Origin: JAWKRB01 sp041389885
GTDB lineage: Bacteria; Myxococcota_A; Polyangia; Polyangiales; Ga0077539
Length of the DNA stretch: 64,000 nucleotides
Assembly (NCBI GenBank): GCA_041389885.1
Contig: JAWKRB010000007.1
Span: forward strand, 186,001 to 250,000
Direction: 5' to 3'
Positions 19,765 through 27,922 of this stretch are shown here, piece after piece. Under the pieces are notes generated by a model. The model had not been told where the DNA came from, searched no databases, and saw only the letters and a program-made list of their open reading frames with translations. The position numbers were made by a program, and so were the translations under genes. How positions within the stretch are numbered: position 1 is the first letter of the stretch; each line of letters starts with the position of its first letter.

Positions 19765-22059
19765 GTGAGTGACGTGGCATTCGATCCGATCGAACGAATC
19801 GCAGAGAAGCTGGGCGTGGCCCAGGCTGGCGTGCGCGCCGTGGTGGCGCTGCTGCGCGAGGGCGCGACGGTCCCCTTCATCGCGCGGTACCGCAAGGAGG
19901 CCACCGGCGGCCTCGACGAGGTGCAGATCCGCGAGGTCGAAGAGAGCCACGGGTATTTCTCCGAGCTGCAGTCTCGCAAGAAGACCGTGCTCGAAGAGAT
20001 CGAGCGCCAGGGCAAGCTCACCGACGCGCTGCGCGCCCGCATCGAGGCCTGCGAGTCGAAGACCGCGCTCGAGGACCTCTACCTCCCCTACAAGCCCAAG
20101 CGCCGCACCCGCGCGATGATCGCGCGGGAGAAGGGGCTCGAGCCCCTCGCCGAGCGCATCCGCGCGCAGCCCGACGACGGCGACCCCGCCCGCGAGGCCG
20201 AGGCCTTCGTGTCAGAGCCCCTCGGCGTCGCGTCGGCCAAGGAGGCGCTGCAGGGCGCGCGCGACATCGTCGCCGAGGCCGTCGCCGAGGCCCCCGCCGC
20301 CCGCGCCGCCGCCAGGGAGCTCTTTCTCCGCGAGTCGGTGCTGGTGGTGACGAAGTCGTCTGAGGTCAACGGGCCCACCAAGTTCGAGAGCTGGTACGAC
20401 TTTCGAGAGCAGCTCTCGAAGGTGCCCTCGCACCGCTTCCTCGCCGTGCGCCGGGGCGAGGCCGAGAACGTGCTGCGCACCGAGCTCGAGGTCGATCAGG
20501 ACCGGGCCGTGGGCGAGCTGCGCGCGCTCTCGGGGCGCCGGCCTTCGTCGCCCTGGTGCGGCGAGCTCGACCTGGCCTGCGCCGACGCGTGGAAGCGCCT
20601 GCTCGCGCCGAGCATCGAGAGCGAGGTGCGCGTCGAGGCCAAGCTCCGCGCCGACCGCGAGGCCGTCGAGGTCTTCGCGCAGAACCTCCGCGCGGTGCTC
20701 CTCGCGGCGCCGCTGGGCCCCCGCGCGGTCATCGGCATCGACCCGGGGCAGCGCACCGGCTGCAAGGTCGCCGTGGTCGACGCCACCGGGAGGCTGCTGG
20801 AGCACACCCTGCTCCACCTCGTGCAGGGCGACGCGGCCACCGAGCGCAGCCGGGTGACGCTCAAGGCGCTCATCGAGCGGCACAAGCCCATGGCCATCGC
20901 CGTGGGCAACGGCACCCACGGCCGCGAGACCGAGAGCTTCGCGCGCGAGTGCGTGGGGAGCGACGCGCAGCCCATCGTGGTGCTGGTCAACGAGTCGGGC
21001 GCGAGCGTGTACAGCGCGTCCGACGTGGCGCGCGAAGAGTTCCCCGACCTCGACCTCACGGTGCGGGGGGCGATCTCCATCGCGCGCCGGCTGCAAGACC
21101 CGCTCGCCGAGCTGGTGAAGGTCGACCCCAAGAGCATCGGCGTGGGGCAGTACCAACACGACGTCTACCAGCTCCTGCTGGCGAAGAAGCTCGACGAGGT
21201 CGTCGAGAGCTGCGTGAACTCCGTGGGGGTCGAGCTCAACACCGCGAGCGCGCCGCTGCTCTCGCGGGTGGCGGGCATCGGCCCCTCCCTCGCGCGGCGC
21301 ATCGTGTCGCACCGCGAGAGCGCCGGGGCCTTCGGCTCGCGCAAGGCGCTCCTCGAGGTGACGGGGCTGGGCGCCCGCACCTTCGAGCAGTGCGCGGGCT
21401 TTCTCCGGGTGCGCGAGGGCGCTCACCCCCTCGACCGGAGCGCCGTGCACCCCGAGCGCTACGCCCTGGTCGAGCGCATGGCCCGGGACCTCGGCGTCGA
21501 GGTCGCGGCCCTCGTGGGAGACGCGGCGCTGGCGGCGAAGATCCCGTGGCAGCGGTACGTCACCGCCGAGGTCGGAGAGTTCACCCTGAAGGACATCGTC
21601 GCCGAGCTCGCCAAGCCCGGCCGCGACCCCCGCGCGACCTTCGAGCCCCCGCGCTTTCGCGACGACGTGCGCTCGATGCAAGACCTCAAGCCCGGAATGT
21701 CCCTCGAGGGCGTGGTCACCAACGTCACGGCCTTCGGCGCCTTCGTCGACATCGGCGTGCACCAGGACGGGCTCGTGCACGTCTCGCAGCTCTCGGACAA
21801 GTTCGTTCGAGACCCCAACGAGGTGGTGCGCCCCGGCGACCGGATCAAGGTCCGCGTGGTCGAGGTCGACCTGGTGCGAAAGCGCATCGCCCTCACGGCG
21901 AAATCGGGCCCGATGCCCGGCGAGAAGGGCGCGCCGCAGGGTCGTTCGAACCCGAACGATCGTGGCCCGAAGCCGCCGCCTCGGGGGGCTCCGCCGCCCA
22001 AGCCAGAGGCGCCCGCGCGCTTTCAGAACAACGCCTTCGCGCGGCTCCTCAAGAAGTAG
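19765..22059 (+). CDS. tex: Tex family S1 RNA-binding transcription accessory protein
   Basis: 764 residues, full length for Tex. Order: an N-terminal helical region including FIARYRKEATGGLDEVQIR (family hallmark), a YqgF/RNase H-like domain from about 323 (AVIGIDPGQRTGCKVAVVD), and two helix-hairpin-helix units at about 495-560 (RVAGIGPSLARRIV, EVTGLGARTFEQCAGF). The C-terminal S1 domain is at about 642-715 (VTNVTAFGAFVDIGVHQDGL). A basic Pro-rich tail ends the protein. Tex binds nucleic acid and influences transcription and RNA turnover. The start is GTG at 19765, with GGAGGGA six bases upstream. It is monocistronic as far as can be seen. Confidence 0.95.
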   Translation: MSDVAFDPIERIAEKLGVAQAGVRAVVALLREGATVPFIARYRKEATGGLDEVQIREVEESHGYFSELQSRKKTVLEEIERQGKLTDALRARIEACESKTALEDLYLPYKPKRRTRAMIAREKGLEPLAERIRAQPDDGDPAREAEAFVSEPLGVASAKEALQGARDIVAEAVAEAPAARAAARELFLRESVLVVTKSSEVNGPTKFESWYDFREQLSKVPSHRFLAVRRGEAENVLRTELEVDQDRAVGELRALSGRRPSSPWCGELDLACADAWKRLLAPSIESEVRVEAKLRADREAVEVFAQNLRAVLLAAPLGPRAVIGIDPGQRTGCKVAVVDATGRLLEHTLLHLVQGDAATERSRVTLKALIERHKPMAIAVGNGTHGRETESFARECVGSDAQPIVVLVNESGASVYSASDVAREEFPDLDLTVRGAISIARRLQDPLAELVKVDPKSIGVGQYQHDVYQLLLAKKLDEVVESCVNSVGVELNTASAPLLSRVAGIGPSLARRIVSHRESAGAFGSRKALLEVTGLGARTFEQCAGFLRVREGAHPLDRSAVHPERYALVERMARDLGVEVAALVGDAALAAKIPWQRYVTAEVGEFTLKDIVAELAKPGRDPRATFEPPRFRDDVRSMQDLKPGMSLEGVVTNVTAFGAFVDIGVHQDGLVHVSQLSDKFVRDPNEVVRPGDRIKVRVVEVDLVRKRIALTAKSGPMPGEKGAPQGRSNPNDRGPKPPPRGAPPPKPEAPARFQNNAFARLLKK

Positions 22060-22113
22060 TTCGAGCACGAACGACCGGCGCCGCGGCGCGGATCGGGTAC
22101 ACTCTCGCCACCC

Positions 22114-22900
22114 ATGGACCCTTCGATCGACGCCGCGCGCGCGATGCTCCCGGCGTGGGCCCAGTGGGCCAACGTCGCGTCGCACGTGCCGGTCGCCTAC
22201 GCCGCGACGCTCCTCGCGGTGATGCTCGGCGCGGCGGTGAGCACCGCCCCCGGCGACCGCGCGTCGGCGGCGCGCGCCGTGAGCTCCCTGGCGCTGCTGC
22301 TGCCGCTCGGCTGGGCGGGCGGCGGCGACGGCGGCGGCCCCATCGGGCGCGCGCCCTGGTGGCTGCCTTCGCTCACCGCGGCGTCTTCGCTGGTCGCGGC
22401 GCTGCCCGTGCGGCCGCGGTGCGACGCCGGCTGCGGCGCCTCGGCGCGGGCGAGGTCCGGCCTGCTCGCGGGCGCTCCGGGGCTTCGCGGGCGTCGCGCT
22501 CACCCTCGCCGTCGCCGCGCCCCTGCGGGCCTTCGCGGGGCAGGCCTGGAGCCGCGACCTCGCCGCGCGGGTCTTTGCCGTCGCCTTCACCGGCGGCCAC
22601 GACCGCACCCTCGCCGACCTCGCCTGGGTCACCGCGCAGCGCGGCGATCAAGCGGGCGCGGCGGTGCTGCTGCGGGCGGCGATGGTGGCCGAGGGCAGCG
22701 CCGTCCCGGCGGCGAACCTGGCGATCGTGCTGGTGAACGAGGGCGAGTGCCGCGAGGCCGCCGAGGCCGTGCGCGAGGCCCGCAGGCGGGTCGCCGCCGG
22801 GGGCACGGCGCGCGAGCAGGGGCTCCTGCGACTCGCCGTCGAGGCGATGCGGAGCTGCCAGGGGCGCGACGAGCCCGCGCCGATCGGCGGCGGGAGCTGA
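22114..22900 (+). pseudogene. Membrane protein with TPR-like tail, frameshifted
   Basis: The first frame gives about 110 residues with three hydrophobic segments (VPVAYAATLLAVMLGAAV, AVSSLALLLPLGWAG, LPSLTAASSLVAALPV) and then turns into Arg-rich nonsense. From about 22478 the next frame continues sensibly: RGFAGVALTLAVAAPLRAFAG as a fourth membrane segment. A helical repeat-like soluble tail then follows (DQAGAAVLLRAAMVAEGSAVPAANLAIVLVNEGECREAAEAVREA) ending at 22900. One indel between about 22400 and 22478, or a pair of them, would rejoin the protein to roughly 261 residues. No family recognised. It lies 54 bases after tex and is convergent with the MopE/DUF2135-like lipoprotein. Confidence 0.6.
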
Positions 22901-22968
22901 GCCTCAACGCGTCGCGTACGCGTCGAGGAGGTCGGCGAGGGCTTCGTCGCCGCCAGCGCCTGAGCGCG

Positions 22969-24573
22969 CTACGGCGTGCGGGGGCGGCAGGGGCCGTCGT
23001 AGCTTCTGTCGGTCCCTGTCTGCACGCAGGCGCTGCTCCCCCCCGCGGTGGGGACCAGCGGCGCGATGTCGCACGCGCTCCCCCCTCCGCGCATCGTGAC
23101 GTCGGCCACGCGCCAGAACGACGACGCCCGATCGAAGGCCCCGAGGCCGCTGGTGAACCCACCCACGGGCGCGGAGCCGTAGAGCGTTCCCGCCACCATC
23201 GCCCCGCCGAAGGTCGCCCGAAGCGCCCCGCCGCAGTAGATGTTCACCATCGGCTGCGCCGGAATCGAGCCGCGCCAGTAGTACGCCCCCACGCGAAAGC
23301 GATCGCCGTCTCTGGGGTTGTCGACGTTGATGTTCTCAGGGTCGACGTCGCTGTGCGCCGCGTCGTTGAGCCCGTTGTTGTCGAGGTCGAGGCGGGGGTT
23401 CTTGCACCCGCCGGCCTCGGGGGTGCGGCAGGCGCCTCCCGGCGTGACCGCGTAGCCCCAGTCGGGGCGCGAGGCGCGAAAGATCGGAGGGATGTCCGCG
23501 TCGCGGTTGAAGCAGTTGTACGGCCCGCAGGTGTGGTCGCGCTCGAAGCCCGGAGGAAAGCCCCAGGTCCCTGTCTCGCGCGGGCCCTGCATCCAGAGGT
23601 CGATGTCGGCGCCCGCGGTGCCGTCAGTCGCGCGGGGGTTGCCCGTGCGGTCCCAGCAGAGCTCGACGCGCAGGCCCGGCGCGCGCACCGAGACCACGAA
23701 GGTGCACTCGAAGGGCGGTCCGTCGGCGGGGGTGACGGTGAGCGTGACCGTGTAGTCGCCCGAGAGCGTGGGGGTGAACGCGAGGGTCTCGCCCTGGGTC
23801 TCGCGAGGGTCGGCGCCCGAGCCCTCGAGGCGGTACGAGACCCGCGAGCGCGTCGCGTAGATGAGCTGGTCGCAGGGTCCGCCCACGACCCGCCAGCGCC
23901 AGCTCCGCGCGGCGCCGGGAAAGAACTCCCGCGCCGAGAGCGTGTAGCGCGCGAAGGGGCTCCCGGTCGGCACCCGCGGGTCACCAGCGGACGGACACGT
24001 GCCCGCGGGGCGGCAGCAGAGGCCGTTGTCGGCGCAGCCGTCGCAGTCGTTGTCGGCCCCGTCGCAGGTCTCGGCCGAGGGAGAGATCGCGCCCGAACAC
24101 GCGCTCCACATGCCGAACTCGCCCGTGCCGACGCAGGTCTGGTTGCCGTCGCTGCAGGTGCCCACGCCGCGGCGCCCCGGCGGCGCGAGGGAGCAGCGCT
24201 GCACGGTCCCAGGGATGCACGGGCAGGTCTCATCGACGCGCCCGTCGCAATTGTTGTCGAGGCCGTCGTTGCACACCTCGCGCGAACCACAGCCGTCCGC
24301 CCGAGGCGCGCAGGCCGCGCCCGCGTCGCAGCCCGAGACGTCGCCCGACGGCGCCACGTCATACTGGTTGCGCACGTCGCCGACGCTCACCGGCGCGTCG
24401 GTCGACGGAGCGATCACGTCGGTCGACGGAGCGACCGCGTCACGCCCTGCGTCCATCGCCGACGACGCGTCGGACGTGACACCGAGGTCGCTCGGAAAGG
24501 CGTCGTAGTTCGAATTCGCCGCCTCGCAGGCAGACACCACCACGGCAGCGAGCACGGCGCGACGCGTCGACAT
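22969..24573 (-). CDS. Lipoprotein with MopE-like motifs and a C-terminal DUF2135-like domain
   Basis: 534 residues. The signal MSTRRAVLAAVVVSAC has its lipobox Cys at 16. An Asp/Val/Pro-rich linker follows (STDVIAPSTDAPV), then two calcium-loop-like Cys modules (CNDGLDNNCDGRVDETC and CDGADNDCDGCADNGLC). A PKD/Ig-like beta domain comes next (FTPTLSGDYTVTLTVTPADG). The final domain has ADIDLWMQGP, LDLDNNGLND, DPENINVDNP and RFRVGAYYW, the layout of YfaP/DUF2135-like carbohydrate or surface domains. The same C-terminal pattern closes the giant Cys-repeat lipoprotein at 41.5 kb. The ATG at 24573 was chosen because it starts the signal; a longer open frame upstream is Arg-rich. Divergent from the DUF2252 gene; function unknown. 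Confidence 0.8.
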   Translation of the reverse strand: MSTRRAVLAAVVVSACEAANSNYDAFPSDLGVTSDASSAMDAGRDAVAPSTDVIAPSTDAPVSVGDVRNQYDVAPSGDVSGCDAGAACAPRADGCGSREVCNDGLDNNCDGRVDETCPCIPGTVQRCSLAPPGRRGVGTCSDGNQTCVGTGEFGMWSACSGAISPSAETCDGADNDCDGCADNGLCCRPAGTCPSAGDPRVPTGSPFARYTLSAREFFPGAARSWRWRVVGGPCDQLIYATRSRVSYRLEGSGADPRETQGETLAFTPTLSGDYTVTLTVTPADGPPFECTFVVSVRAPGLRVELCWDRTGNPRATDGTAGADIDLWMQGPRETGTWGFPPGFERDHTCGPYNCFNRDADIPPIFRASRPDWGYAVTPGGACRTPEAGGCKNPRLDLDNNGLNDAAHSDVDPENINVDNPRDGDRFRVGAYYWRGSIPAQPMVNIYCGGALRATFGGAMVAGTLYGSAPVGGFTSGLGAFDRASSFWRVADVTMRGGGSACDIAPLVPTAGGSSACVQTGTDRSYDGPCRPRTP

Positions 24574-24718
24574 GCGAGACGAATAACTCGCTTCGGGATC
24601 AGGAGAAAACACCATCGACCTCGAAAGGCTCCAGACCGCGGCTCGTGTGACCTTCCGGTGACATCGCGCCCGGCGCCTTGTGCGCGCGCGACGGCCCGGC
24701 GTAGTAGCTCGCGGCGTC

Positions 24719-26149
24719 ATGAAGCCGCACCTGCTGATGGCCGCCGTCGCCGCCCTGGGGTGCAGCCCCGGCGTCGACCGTGACGCGACGCTGCGGTCGA
24801 CCTTCGCGCGCGCCGACGCGGCGATCCTCGCGCAGCGGCCAGCGCTCCTCGCCTCACGCTACGCGGCGATGGCGCAGAGCGCGCAGGACTTCTACCGCGG
24901 CGCCCTCGCGGTGTACCTCCGCGACTGGCGTGACGGCGCGATGGGGCTCTCGTACTCGCGCTTCGCGGTCGACGCGCCGATGCCCCTCGGGGTGGGCGAT
25001 CCCCACGTCGAGAACTTCGGCGCGCTCCTCGGGAGAGACGGCACGCTGGCCCTCGAGGCCAACGACCTCGACGGCGCCGACCGCGTCCCCTACCTCTGGG
25101 ACCTCCGTCGCCTCACGGTGGGACTCTGCGTCGCCGCCGCCGAGTCGAACGGAGACGACCCCGCCGCCCGCGCCCGCGCGACCGCCGCCTCGCGAGACCT
25201 CGCGCGCGAGGCCGCCCTCGCCTACGCCGCGGCGATTCAGCCGGGCGCCCCCGAGCGCCGCGTCACCGACGGAGGCGACGCGCCCGTGCTCGTGGACCTC
25301 TTTCGCCGCGCGCGCCGCGACGCCGCGTCCCGCGCCGAGCTCGACGCGCTCACGGTCACCCTCGACGGCGCGCGCCGTCTGCGCCGTGGGACCCTCGACC
25401 CCGGTCCCCCCGCGAGTGTACTGATCGACCTGCCGCGCTGGGCGATAGACGCGCTGCCCGCGCTCTTCGCCCGCTACCGCGACACGCTCACGGCGCCCCC
25501 CGACCCGCGGTATTTCACCGTGCTCGACGCGGCGAGGGAGTTCGGGAGCGGCGTCGCGAGCCTGCCGCGCGTGCGCGTGCTCGCGCTCCTGCGCGGCCCG
25601 AGCGACGCCCTCGACGACGACGTGCTCGTCGAGATCAAAGAGCAGAGCGACGCGCTCACGCCAGGGGGACCTCCCCCTGGGGTCTACGCCGACGACATCC
25701 CCTCGCGGGTGGCCGCGGCGAGGCGCACGGTGTGGTCCCTGCCCGACGCCGAGCCGCTCTGGGGGACGTCGACGTGGTTCGGCCTGCCCGTGCAGATCCG
25801 ACGCGAATCCGAGGCCCACAAGGGCGTGAAGGTCGAGCGACTCCGCGGCGACGCCGGCACCCCCGACGCGCTGCGCGCCCTCGCCCGCGTGCTCGGCGGA
25901 ATGCTCGCCCGCGCGCACCGCCGCTCGCTCCCCTCCCCCGCGCCGCAGGCTGACCTGCTCGCGCGCGCCCCCGCGGCCTTCGCCGACGAGGAGGCTGACG
26001 TCGCGACGCGCTACGCCGCGCAGGTGCTCGACGACTTCGCGCGCTTTCAGCGCCTGCTCCGCGCGCACGGACCCACCCTCGGCGCGCGCGTGCTCGACAC
26101 CGACGCGCCCTCGTCCCCCGCCCGCGCGCTCTTCGGGAGCCCTCCGTGA
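24719..26149 (+). CDS. DUF2252 family protein carrying a lipoprotein signal
   Basis: 476 residues. DUF2252 proteins have a kinase-like (aminoglycoside-phosphotransferase-type) core. Visible here are GDPHVENFGAL (like HGDxHxxN of the catalytic loop), LEANDLDGADRVPYLWDLRRL (metal-binding Asp region) and later EIKEQSDAL. An exported form is unusual: the N-terminus MKPHLLMAAVAALGCSP is a short lipoprotein signal, and no ATP would be expected outside the cytoplasm. The start at 24719 was taken because the next upstream option adds only Arg-rich residues. The stop overlaps the GTG start of the outer-membrane barrel gene (GTGA) and a lamin-tail lipoprotein follows, so the three likely form one operon. 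Role and substrate unknown. Confidence 0.85.
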   Translation: MKPHLLMAAVAALGCSPGVDRDATLRSTFARADAAILAQRPALLASRYAAMAQSAQDFYRGALAVYLRDWRDGAMGLSYSRFAVDAPMPLGVGDPHVENFGALLGRDGTLALEANDLDGADRVPYLWDLRRLTVGLCVAAAESNGDDPAARARATAASRDLAREAALAYAAAIQPGAPERRVTDGGDAPVLVDLFRRARRDAASRAELDALTVTLDGARRLRRGTLDPGPPASVLIDLPRWAIDALPALFARYRDTLTAPPDPRYFTVLDAAREFGSGVASLPRVRVLALLRGPSDALDDDVLVEIKEQSDALTPGGPPPGVYADDIPSRVAAARRTVWSLPDAEPLWGTSTWFGLPVQIRRESEAHKGVKVERLRGDAGTPDALRALARVLGGMLARAHRRSLPSPAPQADLLARAPAAFADEEADVATRYAAQVLDDFARFQRLLRAHGPTLGARVLDTDAPSSPARALFGSPP

Positions 26150-27207
26150 ACCCTCTCCGCCTCGCCCTCGCCCTCGCCCTCACCCCCGCCGCGGCCCTCG
26201 CGCAGAGCGCCCCCGTGCAGGCGCCCAACGCCACCGCGGCGGGGAGCACGGGGATCGCCGTGCGACCCGGCCTCGAGGTCTTCGCGCAGTACGCGCTGCG
26301 CCTCACGAACACCGACACCGACACCGAGGTCACCCACGACTTCGACGTGCCGCGCACCCACGCGTCCCTCGTCGCGACCTACGACCACGCGCGGGCCCGC
26401 GTGGTGGTCGAGGCGGTGCGCTCGGCGTCCGAGGGCTCCCTCCTCGGCGTGGCGGGAGACAGCCTCGTGGTGCGCTTGCGCGAGGCCTACGGGGGATGGC
26501 TCTCTCCGCGGGTGGACGTGCGCGCGGGGGTGGTCCCGACGCTCACGCTGCCCGAGATCGAGTCGACCTGGGGGCTGCGCGCGGTCGCGCCCACGCCCCT
26601 GGAGAGCACGCGGCTCATGGCGCCCGCCGACCTTGGGGTCACCGCCCGCGTCGCGCTCCCCGGAGGACGCGGCGCGGTGGCCCTCGGCGCGTACAACGGC
26701 GAGGGCTACGCGCAGCGGGAGTTCAACCGCAGCAAGAGCGCCGAGGCGATGGTGCTCTTTCGCCCCGCGCCCGTCGGCGCCCTCGCGCCGCTGCACCTCA
26801 TGGCCTCGTACGTCCTCGGGACCTCCGGGGCCGGCGACGTCCGCGCCGACCGCGCGACAGGCGCGGTTCTGTGGCGAGGCGCGCGGGTGCGCGGCGGCGC
26901 GACCTTCACCTGGGCCTGGGGCGTCGACGACCGCGGAGACCGCCAGGCGTGGATGGTCGAGGGCTTCGTCGCGGCGGAGCCCGTCGACCGGCTGCTCCTC
27001 GGCGCGCGCGTGCTCCGCTGGCAGCACGACCTCGACGCCGACACCGACCACCTCACGCAGGTCGTCGCGACCGCGGGGTGGCGCGTCGTTCGCCCCTGGG
27101 AGCTCTTTCTCGCGGGCACCCGCTCCCTCGCCGGCGCCCGCATGGTGCGCGCCTCGCCCGCCTCGGATTTCTGGGACCTGCGCGTCGTGTCGCGGGTCGT
27201 GTTCTGA
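26146..27207 (+). CDS. Outer-membrane beta-barrel (porin-like) protein
   Basis: 353 residues. MNPLRLALALALTPAAALAQ is a cleavable signal peptide. The rest alternates short amphipathic strands with polar turns (LEVFAQYALRLTNTDTDTEV, ARARVVVEAVRSA, PRVDVRAGVVPTL, GRGAVALGAYNGEGY) and ends in Phe (VVSRVVF), the typical outer-membrane C-terminus. The strand layout resembles phosphate-selective porin O/P-type barrels, but solute specificity cannot be read. GTG start overlaps the DUF2252 stop by four bases. It probably supplies the outer-membrane part of a three-gene operon with the DUF2252 lipoprotein and the lamin-tail lipoprotein. Confidence 0.8.
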   Translation: MNPLRLALALALTPAAALAQSAPVQAPNATAAGSTGIAVRPGLEVFAQYALRLTNTDTDTEVTHDFDVPRTHASLVATYDHARARVVVEAVRSASEGSLLGVAGDSLVVRLREAYGGWLSPRVDVRAGVVPTLTLPEIESTWGLRAVAPTPLESTRLMAPADLGVTARVALPGGRGAVALGAYNGEGYAQREFNRSKSAEAMVLFRPAPVGALAPLHLMASYVLGTSGAGDVRADRATGAVLWRGARVRGGATFTWAWGVDDRGDRQAWMVEGFVAAEPVDRLLLGARVLRWQHDLDADTDHLTQVVATAGWRVVRPWELFLAGTRSLAGARMVRASPASDFWDLRVVSRVVF

Positions 27208-27218
27208 CAGGAGACGCC

Positions 27219-27899
27219 ATGATTCGAGCCTCGTTCGCCTTCGCCTTCACCCTCGGCCTTCTCGCTTGCTCGGAGTCACGGAGCGTCCCTGGCGACGACG
27301 TCCCGAGCGCTCCGGTCGACGCGGTGACGCCCCCCGATGCCTTCACCGCCGCCGACGTCGTGACACCCCCCGCAGACGTCGTGACTCCCGCCGTCGACGC
27401 GCCGGTCGCGATGGACGCGGGCGCTGTCGGCTCCCTGGTGATCAACGAGATCTCCGCGGTGGGCGACGAGTGGGTCGAGCTCTACAACGCAGGCGCCTCT
27501 CCGGTGGACCTCTCCAGGGTTCAGCTCGCCGACACCGACACGAGCGTCGACGGCGGCGCGCCGCGCACGGCCTCGGCCATGCGCTTCCCCGCGGGGACGA
27601 TGCTCGCGCCGGGGCAATACGTCCTCGTGGTGTCGGGCTTCAACGACGCCGGCGCGGGGCCCCAGACGCGGTGTCTCGACGGCGGGGGACCCAGCACGTG
27701 CTTTCACGCGTCGTGGGGGCTGAGCGCGAGCCGCGGCGAGTCGGTGTGGGTGCTGTCTCCGACGGGCGAGGTCACCCTGCGCGAAACCTATCCGATGAAC
27801 GCCGCGCCCTCAGGACAGACCTGGGGCCGCCTCCCCAACGGCACCGGAGCGTTCGCGCCGAATCGACCGACCCCCGGCGCGGCCAACGCGTCACCCTGA
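27219..27899 (+). CDS. Lipoprotein with lamin-tail domain
   Basis: 226 residues. The signal MIRASFAFAFTLGLLAC has its lipobox Cys at 17. A spacer of Asp/Val/Pro (VVTPPADVVTPAVDAP) follows. From about 75 a lamin-tail (LTD) Ig-like domain is visible: SLVINEISAVGDEWVELYNAG, then PVDLSRVQLAD, APGQYVLVVSG and GRLPNGTGAF near the end. LTD domains occur in exported proteins next to nucleases, phosphatases or as adhesion modules; here there is no enzyme domain. AGGAGA lies before the ATG and the gene starts 12 bases after the barrel gene. Convergent with the RCC1 lipoprotein. Confidence 0.82.
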   Translation: MIRASFAFAFTLGLLACSESRSVPGDDVPSAPVDAVTPPDAFTAADVVTPPADVVTPAVDAPVAMDAGAVGSLVINEISAVGDEWVELYNAGASPVDLSRVQLADTDTSVDGGAPRTASAMRFPAGTMLAPGQYVLVVSGFNDAGAGPQTRCLDGGGPSTCFHASWGLSASRGESVWVLSPTGEVTLRETYPMNAAPSGQTWGRLPNGTGAFAPNRPTPGAANASP

Positions 27900-27922
27900 G
27901 CGTTCGCCTCGCCCGAGGCCGT

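Noticed and set aside
22969..24720. Extended start of the MopE/DUF2135-like lipoprotein at 24720
   Set aside because: The extra 49 residues are Arg-rich and would bury the lipoprotein signal; the ATG at 24573 begins it.
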